A stretch of 64,000 nt of DNA from Pedobacter riviphilus. GTDB lineage: Bacteria; Bacteroidota; Bacteroidia; Sphingobacteriales; Sphingobacteriaceae. The notes under the pieces were generated by a model, which saw only the letters and a program-made list of their open reading frames with translations, had not been told where the DNA came from and made no database searches. This document shows, piece after piece, positions 9,134-20,493 of the stretch (position 1 is its first letter; each line of letters starts with the position of its first letter). Location of the stretch: contig NZ_CP061171.1 in assembly GCF_014692875.1 (NCBI RefSeq), forward strand, positions 1,488,001-1,552,000, given 5' to 3'. The translations under genes were made by a program, and so were the position numbers.

Positions 9134-9385
9134 ATGGAGCAATATCCAAAAGTTTACCTATATAGACGGATTGTTCAAGCAAAACTTTTCATCGATAAAA
9201 ATTATGCAGAAAGAATAGATCTTGGTTACATTTCTGATGAAGCTTGTTTTTCTAAATTTCATTTTACCAGGCTTTTCAAAACCATTTATGCTAAAACACC
9301 ACACCAATGCCTTACGTGGGTAAGAATCGAAAAAGCCCAGCAGCTGCTATCAAAAGACAACAAACTCAAAACACTGGCTGCATAA
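9134..9385 (+). pseudogene. Truncated AraC-family regulator, duplicate of the gene at 17907
   Basis: The first 72 codons match the intact AraC gene at 17907 nearly exactly (E-Q-Y-P-K-V-Y-L-Y-R-R-I...), including the upstream leader. After KAQQLL the sequence diverges and stops at residue 83, removing the second helix-turn-helix that AraC proteins need for DNA binding. It is therefore a non-functional copy, although a short peptide could still be made. Confidence 0.85.
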
Positions 9386-9967
9386 ATATCCCAACCTATA
9401 TAAAAATCGGAAAGCTGTTCGTAAAGTGTCAACCTATTTTAGGACTAATCATGTTGTATTTCTGTTATTTACTTTTTTGGCGGGAAGTTGATTAAAGCCT
9501 AAAGCTGTAAAGTAATGGATTTTGAACATACAATTGAGTTAGAAAGATCATATCCCACCATTCTGATAGACTGCTTTCTTTCATGGAAATAAAATTCCTA
9601 CACGGCTTGCAGTAAGTCGTAACAGTTCATGATTATATCTCAGCTCAGATAGCTGAGGTGTCTTTTTGTAGTTTGGAACACTAATCTTCCGAACTACTTT
9701 TAATGATCGTGTCGTTTGTTTTAATAATCTTGATCGCTTTTTTTTTGACTATGAATATTTATGCTAAATTTGTGAGGTACGAATATTTCTTAATCAATAA
9801 TTAACACTCTCGATAATGTTTTTTCTGCACTGACTCATCTTGCACTGAACTGGCCTTCTGTCTTTCAGTGCTATAATCGATTTATATTTTCATTAGCTGA
9901 TTATTTCATATTCATTATGACAGGTGAATAGAGATGGCTACAACTTAACCAACAAAAACGCTTCGTT
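9386..9967. other. Intergenic region before the giant surface-protein gene
   Basis: About 580 bases without a recognisable gene. It holds one terminator-like hairpin at 9639-9666 and otherwise AT-rich DNA in which the promoter of the surface-protein gene must lie; no clear TAnnTTTG box was found close to the start. Confidence 0.5.
9639..9666 (+). terminator. Putative Rho-independent terminator
   Basis: CTCAGCT (9639-9645), loop CAGAT, AGCTGAG (9651-9657), then GTGTCTTTTT. It would end transcription from the truncated AraC copy. The stem is perfect but short. Confidence 0.6.
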
Positions 9968-12900
9968 ATGTGTCTAAATAAACGTCTAAAATTTAATTTA
10001 AAATCCTCGGAAAAAGTAATTAGAAGTCAATTGTTTTCAATATGGGGAAACTTTGTCCTATTTAAATTTTCTCTGTCTGTTTTTTTCTTGATAATATCGT
10101 TCGGATCATACGCACAAAAACCAAATATTAGTTATACAAGTCCACAAACAGTTTTTCTTGAAAAAGAAATCACACCCGTTAATGTTACAAATACTGGTGG
10201 AGCTGTTCCAGCCAGAGTATACCCTCAAGTTCATCAACTTTTTGCATCAAACCCATTGTTTATTGATCATTTCGTAAAATCTTCGTCAGGTGATTTTTAT
10301 GGCATCCAATACGCTTCAATAATCCGTTTAAAATCCGATGGAACTTCTTCCGTATTTGCTGGAAGCATAACTTACGGTTACGCCGATGGAATAGGTACAT
10401 CTGCACTGTTTGGTAAAATGAATGATATTATAAAAGATAATGCCGGAAATTTGTATGTGGCTGAAAATAATAGCAGGGATGAAACAAATGGGAGAATAAG
10501 AAAAATAACGCCGGAAGGTGTAGTATCAACTTATGCGCAAGGGCTGTTTATTCCAAAAGCACTTGCTATGGATGCGAATGGTATAATCTATGTTGCTGAA
10601 GCTCCAGGTAGGATAATGAAAGTTGCTACCGATGGTACTGTCTCTTTTCTTGCTGGCAAGTCCGGAGTTTCAGGAAAGGCAAACGGTACGGGTGCCGCTG
10701 CTTCATTTTACGATGTGGTTGCCATAAAGGTAGCTACTGACGGGAATATATATGCATTAGAATCGGGCAATAGTTTGATTAGAAAAATCACACAGGAAGG
10801 TGTTGTGACAACCTTTGCTGGCTCAAGCTTTGGTAGTGTGGATGGCAGCGGGGCATCTGCTTCTTTTTGGGCTCCAATCATGATGCAAATGGATTCGAAA
10901 GGTAATTTAATCGTTGCGGATGGAAATTCATTGTTTCGCCGTGTAAGCCCTTCTGCAGACGTCGTTACTATTGGGGGACCAGTATATTATGATCCGAATG
11001 GACAAACGAAAGCTCAAACCTATTATAATAACTTCATACTTGATGAGGATGATAATATTTTATATCTCACTGCAGGTCTTTATAAGATTTTAACAACGGG
11101 CTTTACCATCACCCCAACACTACCAGCGGGGCTCTCTTTGCGTACAGATGGTACTATAACCGGTACACCAAAGGTACTTTCTGCTGCCACCAATTATAAA
11201 ATTTCCGCATCAAACGAACTCGGAATAAGCTCCTATAGTTTAAATCTCACAGTCGCTGTTTCTACAGAACCGCCAGTAATTACTTCCTTTTCACCAACAT
11301 CGGCATACACAGGGCAGGGGGTTACTATTACAGGAAGTTATTTTACAGGCACAACTGCGGTAAGTATAGGTGGAAAGCCCGCTTCGAGTTTTTATTTAAC
11401 ATCTCCAACCAGCCTTTCTGTAAATGTTGCTGCCGGAAGTTCGCTATCAGGAGATGTTACAGTTACTAATCCGTACGGAACAGCCAGTCTATCAGGATTT
11501 ACCTTTATACCTCCGCCTACTATTACAGCTATTTCTTCCTCTAGCGGGGCAGCAGGTAGTATTATAACGATTACAGGTGCAAATTTTAGCGGAGTATCTC
11601 AGGTTAATTTTGGTGGATATTATGCTGCTTCGTTCACAATCGTTTCGCCAACACAAATAAATGCAGTAGTAGGAAATAGTGGAGGTACGGGGTCGGTGAC
11701 TGTTTATGCCCCTGCTGGAAGTGCAAATTTTCCTGGCTTTACTTATATTGCTACCCCAAGTATTAATGCCATATCTCCCTATAGTGGTGGCACAGGTGAT
11801 AATATAACAATAAGCGGCAGTAATTTTAGTAATGCAACAAGTGTAATGTTTGGAAACACTGAAGCAAGTTCGTTTACTGTAATTTCGCCTACAACAATTA
11901 AGGCGGTAATTGCAGCCGGTTCGGGTAATGGTGTTATGGTAACTACACCCGGAGGAAAAGCAACATATAATAATTTTACTTATATTTTACCACCAGCTAT
12001 TACGCAGATATACCCACTTAAAGGTGGATTAAATAGCGGAATTACAATCATTGGATCTAATTTAAATAATTCGCAGGTAAATATAGGTGGTGTACCGGCC
12101 CGTATCAGTTACAGTAGCAGTAATCAGATTTTTGCTTATGTTGGTGTTGGTGCTTCATCAGGCGATGTAACCGTTACAAATACCTATGGAACAGCGTCAA
12201 TATCAGGATTTATCTGGCTACCTGCTCCAACTATTACCTCTTTTACACCAACAACAGCGTCAAGTGGAGATATTATAACAATTAGCGGTACAGATTTAAC
12301 AGAAGTAGGTGCTGTAACAATTGGTGGTGTTAACTCATTATTTACCATTTTATCGCCTACTTCAATACAGGCTACTGTTGGAGCAGGAGCCAGCGGTGCT
12401 GTTGGTGTTAGTTCACCAGGCGGTAATGCAAGTTTACCTGGTTTTAGTTATTTAGGGCCTGCTATTACTTCTTTTACACCAACAAGCACTGGTGTTGGTC
12501 AAACTGTTGTTATTACCGGGAATAACTTTACAAATGCTTCCGATGTTTATTTTGGTGGTGTGCCCGCTACTTCGTTCATTGTCAATTCGTCAACTCAAAT
12601 TACTGCCGTTGTAGGTTTAGGTAAATCAGGTAGTGTAACTGTGGTAACGCCTTTAGGACGGGTTTCTGCACCTGGATTTACCCATCCAGGTCCATCGATT
12701 TCTTTTTTTAATCCGCAATATAGCGGTACATTATCAACATCACCGGTAATTATTAGTGGTGCAAATTTTACAAATGCAACTTTGGTGAGTTTTGGAGGGG
12801 TACCAGCCGCATCATTTACCGTATTGTCGCCAACAACTATAAGCGCTGTACCAACCGTATCCTCGTCAGGTGATGTGGTAGTTGTAACACCATTAGGACG

Positions 12901-15900
12901 TGATAGTAAACCAGGCTTTGTTTGGGCTCAACCACCAACAATTACAACATTTTCTCCGGCAGCACAACAAAGTGGCGGACAAATAACCATTACCGGAACA
13001 AATTTTATTGGTGTTAGCAGCGTTAAAATTGCAGGTATTGCGGTTTCATATTCTACGATTTCTCCTACTTCTATTGTTGTTTATATCAATAATGCAGTTG
13101 TAAGCGGTAGTATCACTGTAAGTACCATCAGCGGTACCGCGTCAATAGATGGATTTATTTACAATTCACCGGTTATCCAAAGCATTAGCCCGCTAATAGC
13201 TGCAGCCGGCCAAACAGTTACCATTACCGGTAATAATTTTAATGATATACAAGCAGTAAACTTTGGAGGTGTTAATGCAATATCATTTTCAGTTGTTTCG
13301 TCAACTACTATTACCGCTACAGTTGGTACCGGTAATAGTGGAACTGTAACTATTAGTGGTCAGGGCGGAACAGCAAATTTTGCTGGATTTACATTCTTGC
13401 CACCACCGGTATTATATTCATTTACGCCTTCCTCTGGCGGTTTGGGTACATCGGTATCCATCAATGGTACAAATCTTCTTACGGCATCGGCTGTAACAAT
13501 AGGTGGTGTTGCAGCAACAATAACGAGCGTAACCAATAATGTTGTAGTGGTAACAGTAAATGCCGGAGCCAGTGGCAAAATTTCTGTAACAACGAATGCA
13601 GGTACTGCACAGATTGATGGTTTTACCTGGTACGCTCAACCAACCATTACCAGTGTAAGCCCGTTAACTGCCAATGCACAAACCCCAGTTACCATAACAG
13701 GAAGTAATTTTATTGGAGTAACAGGAGTTAAATTTGGGTCATCCGCTGTTGCGTTTACGGTGATATCGCCAACTCAAATTAAAGTGTCGCCCGCAAATGC
13801 CTCGAGTGGAACTATTACGGTAACAAATCCTGGGGGGACGGCTTCTTTTCAGGGATTTGTTTTTTTGCCTGCTCCGGTAATCACTTCATTCACAAAAACT
13901 GGTGAAGGTGCTACAACAGAAGTCAAAATCATTGGTACTAATTTTACTAATGTTACCAGTGTAAAATTTGGTGATGTAGAGGCAAGTTCATTTACCGTAA
14001 ATTCGCCAACCAGTATTCAGGCTATACCAGGTTTGGGTGAAGCCGGATTGATTACCGTTACAACTAGTGGCGGATCAGGAACAATAGCTGGATTTTTATA
14101 TAATAATCCACCGGAGGTACTTTCATTTTCACGAACATCAGGGCCAATTGGAACAGCATTAAGCATAACAGGAGATAACTTTAATACAATACCCGAAAAA
14201 AATGTGGTTTATTTTGGTCCTGTTAAAGCTCAGGTTACTGCTGCAACCAAAACAAAGTTGGATGTGGTGGTACCAGCAGGAGCAAATAATTTAGTTACAG
14301 TAACCAATATAGATAAAGGATTAACCGGATATTCGAATCTGCCATTTTTGGTTACCACTACAACAGCATTTTCGGGCTATTCGAACAAGTTTGATCTAAA
14401 TTTCAACGCGGCAGTTTCTTCTATAGCCGTTAAAGATTTTGACGGAGATGGTACTTCTGATTTTTTGATTGCGAAAGACGATTCGTTATATGTTCTATTG
14501 CATGGTAATGATAAAATTTTATCTAGATCATCGTTTACACAAAAAATTAATTTAATAAGCGGAAAGCGGGTTATAAATATGGTGGTGGATGATGTAGACG
14601 GAGATGGAAAACCAGATATTTTATTTGGTACAGGACTCAGTATTGTTTTTTTACGTAATACATCAACTGGGGGTAATATATCTTTTAGTACAACGGCACT
14701 TGAATCATTAAACAATTCAGATGCGGGCATGACGCTTAGAGATATAGATATGGATGGCAAGCCAGATTTACTTTTAGGTAAAATAGGAACTTATTATCTT
14801 AATACTTCAAAAGGGGCCTCAGTATCTTTTGGGCCAGCAGGATACTTTACAAATATCTCATCGAGCAGCAATATATCATCTACTTTAACTGATATTGATG
14901 GTGATAATAAACCCGATCCTATATACGGAAGTTCATATGATGGATTTACGATATTTAAAAATAATACAGTACCTGGTAGTTTAAATCCGTCGCTGTTTCC
15001 AACTACATATATCCGGCACTCCAGTTATTATTCTTGGTCGTTACTATCTGCCGATTTTGACGGAGATGGTAAAGTGGATGTATTTGAAAATGATTATGGC
15101 TATAATAGTGGCAGCGTATTTCTGATTTCAAGAAATACAGCAACAAAAGGAACGATTAATGCCGAATCGCTCGCAACACCTAGCGTATTTTCGAATGCCG
15201 GGCTATCTTTTCAAAATAGTTTGGTTGATGTTGATGGCGATGGCAAGATAGATGTTTTGGGGCTGGCAGGTCGTGTTATTAGCTATTCGCGTAATTTATC
15301 CGGTGTTGGTAATATTTCGTTCGCATCATCTGCTCCACTGATTACGAGTACCAACGATAATGTTAATAATTATAAAGTAATTGATATGGATGGTGATGGC
15401 AGGAATGATATGGTGGTTTTAGATCCCATTAAAAAGAAATTAACCATTTATAATAACGGCCCTATACCTGTACCGCAAATCACTTCAGTATCCCCCCTTA
15501 TTGGAACAAAAGGCTCAACTGTTACTATTACTGGTAAATATTTTGACCAAACATCTGTTGTAAATTTTGGTGCCAAGGCGGCAAAATCATTTACGGTAGA
15601 TTCTCCCCAAAGTATTATTGCAATTGTAGGCGAAGGTGAAAGCGGAAGCATAACTGTTCAAAATCCCGATGGTCAAAATTCATTTCCTGGTTTCACTTTT
15701 GTAAATCTTCCGGTTATTACTTCTGCAGTGGCAGCAAACGATGGCACCGGGCAATTATTAATATCTGGTAGCAACTTTAACCAAACTAAAAATGTATCTA
15801 TCGCGGGATACCTGCAGTGTCGTACATTGTTAAATCTGATACGCAGATAGAAGCGATCTTTACAGGGATAAGCGGAACATTATCGGTAACGAATATAGCA

Positions 15901-16887
15901 GGCACTTCAACTTTTACTGAACGGATTACCATTGTGCCTACACCGATTATCACGGCTTCAGGTCCACTTGAATTTTATCCAGGAGGTAGTGTATTGTTAA
16001 CGGCAAATTCGGAAGCAGGCTATACCTACCAATGGTTGAAGAATGGGATTAACATTGTAGGGGCAACTTCGGGTACTTATACAGCCAGCCAAAGCGGGGC
16101 ATATACTGTTACTGTAACGTTGGATGGGGTGAGTAAAACATCGGCAGCTACTGTAGTTACCTCAATATTTGCATTGCCCGCTTCTAACTTTACGATAACG
16201 GCTAATAGTGCTACTTGTTACGGATCGGCCAATGGTACAATTATGATTAACGCTGCGCAAAGTTTGAATTATACTGCCACAATAACTGGAGGAAGTGTAA
16301 ATGCTAGTTATCCTTTTACCAACACAACCAGTATTAACAACCTGGCATCGGGCAGTTATAATGTTTGCTTTACTATCGCCGGCCAAAGCAGTTATCAGCA
16401 GTGTTTTAATGTGGTAATAACCGAACCTAAAAGTTTAGCTGTATACGCTGCTGTTAATCATACTGCACAAAGCTTAAACCTTACCTTAGATGGTAGTAGT
16501 ACTTATTATGTTACCCTGAATGGGATAACCACTACAACTACAGCAGGTAATATCACACTTAGCCTGAGAAATGGTGTAAATGATGTGACCGTGGCTACAG
16601 ATAAATCTTGCCAGGGTATTTATCAAAAACGTTTCGATCTGTCAACTGGAATTGTAGCCTATCCAAACCCGTTTACATCAACATTTAATGTAAATCTGGG
16701 CAATGAAGAGATTCCTTTGGCAACCATTGAATTATTTAAAATTACCGGTGGAAAGGTCTATAGCAAACAATTTACCAATACTTCTGGCACGGTGCCGATC
16801 GAACCCCAGAATCTTACTCCTGGAGTTTATCTGCTTAAGGTGAAAACCGGCCAAAGTGAAAAAACACTTAAAGTTGTGAAATTATGA
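9968..16887 (+). CDS. Giant secreted NHL / TIG-repeat / FG-GAP protein with T9SS sorting domain (one frameshift)
   Basis: Surface or secreted protein of about 2,305 residues when one frame break is repaired. Order: signal peptide ending at GSYAQ (about residue 50); NHL-type propeller (about 90-380); putative Ig domain (385-430, LPAGLSLRTDGTITGTP); thirteen TIG/IPT repeats of about 80 residues (435-1460), each with ITxFxP and a GxNF string; a propeller with seven calcium-type D-x-D-G-D loops (1477-1830); TIG repeats 14 and 15; an Ig-like domain (YQWLKNG); a SprB-like domain; and a C-terminal type IX sorting domain from IVAYPNPF. The frame breaks inside TIG 15 at GGG 15805-15807; one extra G gives I-A-G-I-P-A-V and joins the frames (9968-15850 and 15817-16887). 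Likely an adhesin or binding protein exported by T9SS. Confidence 0.85.
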
Positions 16888-17570
16888 GAAAATACATCGT
16901 CGTTATATTACTAACCGCTGCCTTATTTACATGCTGCAGCAAAAAAGACACTACGGATATTAAACCTGCTCCTCAACCTGCAATACTTACCTATCCTGCT
17001 CAAAATTCAGTATGTACATCCGGAACTGTTATATCAACTACTCAAAGCACCATAACCTTTACCTGGAATAGCGCAAGCAATACTGATAATTATGAGATAA
17101 ATATCAAAAACCTGCTGACAAATGTTGTTACTATAGTAACGACTTCTACTAATCAACTATCGGTAAATCTCGATCGGGATATGCCTTATTCTTGGTATGT
17201 TTTGTCAAAAACTAGTTCATTATCAACAACGGCTAAGAGTGAGGTGTGGAAGTTTTATAATGCAGGTACAGGTACTGTATCCCATCCTCCGTTTCCAGCA
17301 GACAATCTTTCTAATATTTTCGGGCAAGGCACTGCAACTGGCACGGTTAACCTAACCTGGACAGTAAGTGATCCGGATAATGACATTTTGGGCTACGATG
17401 TATATTTTGGTACAAGCAGTACACCGTCATTCTATAAAACTGGTATTACCGACAAATTTCTGAACGGTATAGCAGTAACTTCAGGTATAACTTACTACTG
17501 GAAGGTGATCACGAAAGATGTAGCAGGTAATACTTCAGATTCTGGAATATTCCAGTTTAAGGCAAATTAA
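16884..17570 (+). CDS. Lipoprotein with two fibronectin type III-like domains
   Basis: Secreted lipoprotein of 228 residues. The signal peptide ends in a lipobox (LFTCC, lipidated Cys at 17 or 18) followed by SKKD. Two beta-sandwich modules follow, the second (about 130-228) with FN3-like WTVSDPDNDILGYDVYFG and a YYWKV string. Its ATG overlaps the stop of the giant surface protein by 4 bases, so the two are translationally coupled and probably work together, for example as a surface anchor or partner. No catalytic motif; function unknown. Confidence 0.8.
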   Translation: MRKYIVVILLTAALFTCCSKKDTTDIKPAPQPAILTYPAQNSVCTSGTVISTTQSTITFTWNSASNTDNYEINIKNLLTNVVTIVTTSTNQLSVNLDRDMPYSWYVLSKTSSLSTTAKSEVWKFYNAGTGTVSHPPFPADNLSNIFGQGTATGTVNLTWTVSDPDNDILGYDVYFGTSSTPSFYKTGITDKFLNGIAVTSGITYYWKVITKDVAGNTSDSGIFQFKAN

Positions 17571-17906
17571 GATGTGGTATAGAAGTAACTAATGCCGGAT
17601 ATTATCCGGGGGGCATCCACAAGCAACAATTGAGGAGAAAACTGGAGTACAAACTAAGCTTCCGAATTTCAATAGGAATTAAACGGCACTTAAGGATCTT
17701 TTAACAAGCTAGAAAGATCTTACGGTCTTAAATTGACGGTGTTACCTTTATAGGCACACCTAAATTAATAGATATATAATGGTACAAGTTGAGCGGCATT
17801 TTATTTAATAATATTGCCAAATCTATTCTTTTCATCATTTATATCAAGTAGCGCTTAAAATTATTCGTAACTTTCTGAAACTGAAAAATTAGAGGGTTAC
17901 CGAATT
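17571..17906. other. Intergenic region before the AraC gene
   Basis: About 335 AT-rich bases without a gene. The last 70 bases (from about 17838, TTATATCAAG) are shared with the region before the truncated AraC copy at 9134 and probably contain the AraC promoter; a TAACTTTC string at about 17868 resembles a -7 box. Nothing else recognised. Confidence 0.5.
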
Positions 17907-18329
17907 ATGGAGCAATATCCAAAAGTTTACCTATATCGACGGATTGTTCAAGCAAAACTTTTCATCGATAAAAATTATGCAGAAAGAATAGATCTTAGTT
18001 ACATTTCTGATGAAGCCTGTTTTTCTAAATTTCATTTTACCAGGCTTTTCAAAGCCATTTATGCTAAAACTCCACACCAATATCTTACGTGGGTAAGAAT
18101 CGAAAAAGCCCAGCAGCTGTTGCGCGAAGATAAAAGCGTTTCTGAAGCATGCTTTCTAGTTGGATTTGATAGCTTAACTTCTTTTAGCGGACTTTTCAAA
18201 CGCATGGTAGGCATATCGCCATCAAATTATCAGGCACAGATGCAACAATTAAAATTAGCCATTAAAAAATCGCCTATTTCTTTTGTGCCCAGTTGTTTTG
18301 CCTTACAACACGGCTGGCTAGAAAAATAG
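17907..18329 (+). CDS. Stand-alone AraC-family DNA-binding protein
   Basis: Transcription regulator of 140 residues consisting almost only of the AraC helix-turn-helix pair: helix set one around ISDEACFSKFHFTRLFK, set two around EACFLVGFDSLTSFSGLFKR, then the conserved G-I-S-P-S-N-Y end. There is no ligand-binding domain, so it may respond to a partner or simply to its own level. A VOC protein and a DUF1569 protein follow on the same strand and may be its targets. A truncated copy lies at 9134-9385, where the second helix set is missing. Confidence 0.9.
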   Translation: MEQYPKVYLYRRIVQAKLFIDKNYAERIDLSYISDEACFSKFHFTRLFKAIYAKTPHQYLTWVRIEKAQQLLREDKSVSEACFLVGFDSLTSFSGLFKRMVGISPSNYQAQMQQLKLAIKKSPISFVPSCFALQHGWLEK

Positions 18330-18402
18330 CAATTATGAAGAAGTGATTGTTTAAATCATTGCTCAAATTTGGTTCAACATTTATAAAATTAAACTGAGAA
18401 CC

Positions 18403-18837
18403 ATGATTACCAAAATGACCATCACAAACATTCACGTTCTGAACCAGGATAGTGCTTATGACTTTTACGTAAACAAACTGGGATTTAGACTGGTAGATGA
18501 TATCCCTATGGGGCCAGAAAGCCGTTGGCTAACCGTGTCGCCACCAGAGCAGCCTGATCTGCAGCTGGTATTATTTCCTGTTACAGTGAGTAAAATGTTT
18601 CCAAAGGATGTAGCAGAAACATTAATATCGCTGATCAAAAATGGAATATTTGGTTGTGGCGTACTTACCTGCAACGATATTTTTGCAACTTATGAAGAGC
18701 TAAAAGCTAAAGGAGTTGAATTCATAAAAGCACCTACTAAAGAGTTTTATGGAACTGAGGCGCTATTTAAAGATGATTCGGGAAACTATTTTTCATTACA
18801 ACCACTAAATAATTTTGGTAATGAAAACGGTATTTGA
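18403..18837 (+). CDS. VOC-family protein (glyoxalase/bleomycin-resistance fold)
   Basis: Small cytoplasmic protein of 144 residues with the paired beta-alpha-beta-beta-beta modules of the VOC superfamily: ITNIHVLNQDSAYDFYVNKL at the N terminus and LFKDDSGNYFSLQ at the C terminus. Members are lyases, dioxygenases or antibiotic-binding proteins; which applies here is not visible. It follows the AraC regulator by 73 bases and overlaps the next gene, so an operon is likely. Confidence 0.85.
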   Translation: MITKMTITNIHVLNQDSAYDFYVNKLGFRLVDDIPMGPESRWLTVSPPEQPDLQLVLFPVTVSKMFPKDVAETLISLIKNGIFGCGVLTCNDIFATYEELKAKGVEFIKAPTKEFYGTEALFKDDSGNYFSLQPLNNFGNENGI

Positions 18838-19270
18838 GCAATCAACAAGAAGTGAATTAATAGATAGGGTTAATTCGCTAACCGAAAATAGCAACCGCCT
18901 TTGGGGTAAAATGGATGTGTATCAAATGGCAAAACATTGTACCATCTGGTTCGAATGGGTTCTGGGTAAAGATAAACCAGCTTATAAAGTCGATTTTTTA
19001 GGTAAGATATTCGGCCGGATGGCGCTTAAAAGTAATACGAAAGATGATACACCGATAGGTAAAAATATGCCTGCAGGAAAGTTTGTGGTTAAAGAAAAAC
19101 AAGGAGATTTGAAACAACAGCAAATAGTTCTGATTAAGCGCATCGAAGAATTTGGAAACTATGATAACCCTGGTTTTGTCCACGATTTTTTTGGTCAGAT
19201 GACAAAAGAACAAATCGGTGTTTTTTCTTATAAACATGCTGATCATCATTTAAGGCAGTTTGGTGTTTAA
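18821..19270 (+). CDS. DUF1569-family protein (DinB-like four-helix fold)
   Basis: About 149 residues of the DUF1569 family, related to DinB/YfiT-like metal-binding four-helix bundles. Seen: W-G-K-M-D-V-Y-Q-M-A-K-H-C near the N terminus and SYKHADHHLRQF near the C terminus, which supply the His residues expected for metal binding. I prefer ATG 18821 to the in-frame TTG at 18815. The start lies inside the end of the VOC gene (17-base overlap), which indicates translational coupling. Function unknown, possibly thiol-linked detoxification as in related proteins. Confidence 0.8.
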   Translation: MKTVFEQSTRSELIDRVNSLTENSNRLWGKMDVYQMAKHCTIWFEWVLGKDKPAYKVDFLGKIFGRMALKSNTKDDTPIGKNMPAGKFVVKEKQGDLKQQQIVLIKRIEEFGNYDNPGFVHDFFGQMTKEQIGVFSYKHADHHLRQFGV

Positions 19271-19295
19271 CTTCAGCTTAGCAAAGTAAAATATT

Positions 19296-19331
19296 AATCA
19301 TTCGGCAGCAGGAGCATGTTGCCTGATGATT
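19296..19331. terminator. Imperfect stem-loop between convergent genes
   Basis: AATCATTCGGCA (19296-19307) pairs with TGCCTGATGATT (19320-19331) with two mismatches, 26 bases after the DUF1569 stop and touching the 3' end of the convergent GlxA-type gene (stop codon at 19332-19334). A bidirectional terminator is likely; T runs are short. Confidence 0.45.
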
Positions 19332-20312
19332 TTAGATTACTATTTCCTTATTGTACCGATTTCGATATTCCAGGGGAGAAACTCCTGTAATTTTCCGAAA
19401 AACTTCTCTGAAAGCCTTTACATCTGCATAACCAACCTCATACATTACTTCGTTAACGGTTTTTCTACTGGTTTCTAAGGCTTTTTTGGCCGATTCGATT
19501 TTAGCACGTTGCAAATATTCTATTGGTGTGTTTCCCGTTGCCTTAATAAATCTTCTATCAAAACTTCTCCTGCCAACTGCAAACCTGGTCGATAAATCTT
19601 CTACAGATATTTTTTGTTGGAGGTTGTTCTCAATATAACTTTGTGCTTCTTTTATCATTTCATCGCCATGCAATTTTTGTCCTTTAAAAATAATAAAGGT
19701 AGATTGGCTTTGCCTGTCCATCTCTATCTGGAAAACTTTCGAACAAAAGATAGCCGTTTGCCTATCAAAGTATTTTTCTACCAGATAAAGAAGTAGATTT
19801 AAAAAAGAATAAGCCCCGCCGTTAGTATATATACCATTTTCATCGGTAATCAGTTTATCTGGTTGTAAGTCTACTTTTGGAAACATTTTGCTGAAATGAT
19901 CAGCTACAATCCAATGTGTAGAACAGGTTTTGCCATCTAATAAACCAGTTGATGCTAAAAGGTATGCCCCAGTACAAACACTTGCTATTTCGGCACCATT
20001 TTTATATTGCGTAGAAATCCAACCAATCAGTTCTTTGTTCCCTTCCATTGCCAGTTGGTAATTGTGATTTAAAGAAGGGATAATTACAAGATCAGTTTTG
20101 GTTATAGATGAAATATGTTTGTGCGGTTTCACTGAAAATAAACCCTCATAAAAATCAACTTCTTTAGAAATACCTGCCAGCTCAATTTTGAATAGCTGTG
20201 TATTGCCTTTTTCCTGCCAGTATGCATTGGCCCTGCTTAATATTTTATATGAACCAACAATACTACTTAAGTTGTTTGGTCCGTCAGGCACAAGGATGGT
20301 AATGTGTTTCAT
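19332..20312 (-). CDS. GlxA-family transcription regulator (DJ-1/PfpI domain plus AraC HTH)
   Basis: Regulator of 326 residues with an N-terminal DJ-1/PfpI-like domain (about 1-190; nucleophile-elbow Cys in ASVCTGAYLLA near 117) and a C-terminal AraC DNA-binding domain (about 225-322; FAVGRRSFDRRFIKATG and VGYADVKAFREVFRKITG). This architecture is that of GlxA/FtrA-type activators. It is divergent from the SRPBCC gene at 20494, with a good -7 box between, so that gene may be a target. Ligand unknown. Confidence 0.92.
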   Translation of the reverse strand: MKHITILVPDGPNNLSSIVGSYKILSRANAYWQEKGNTQLFKIELAGISKEVDFYEGLFSVKPHKHISSITKTDLVIIPSLNHNYQLAMEGNKELIGWISTQYKNGAEIASVCTGAYLLASTGLLDGKTCSTHWIVADHFSKMFPKVDLQPDKLITDENGIYTNGGAYSFLNLLLYLVEKYFDRQTAIFCSKVFQIEMDRQSQSTFIIFKGQKLHGDEMIKEAQSYIENNLQQKISVEDLSTRFAVGRRSFDRRFIKATGNTPIEYLQRAKIESAKKALETSRKTVNEVMYEVGYADVKAFREVFRKITGVSPLEYRNRYNKEIVI

Positions 20313-20424
20313 CTTAGTGGTTTTATATGATGCTGGTTTAGTATTGATCTGCTAATTTTTTGTTTAAAGATAAAACTTAAAGCTGTCCAAATCAACCCGC
20401 TATAATGTCTATTTTGCACCCTGT

Positions 20425-20451
20425 TTGCAACATATATTGCTGTTAACTTTG
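20425..20451 (+). promoter_or_regulatory. Candidate promoter (TTG and TAACTTTG) of the SRPBCC gene
   Basis: TTG at 20425-20427 and TAACTTTG at 20444-20451 match the Bacteroidota -33/-7 elements (TTG ... TAnnTTTG), with a spacer of 16 bases, slightly shorter than usual. It lies 43 bases before the start codon at 20494 and points at that gene. Confidence 0.5.
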
Positions 20452-20493
20452 TTTTATTCTAATCAATCTTAAATTTAAACAACAGCAGAACCC

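Noticed and set aside
13360..15651. Antisense ORFs across the giant surface-protein gene
   Set aside because: They mirror the low-complexity TIG repeats on the coding strand and have no signature of their own.
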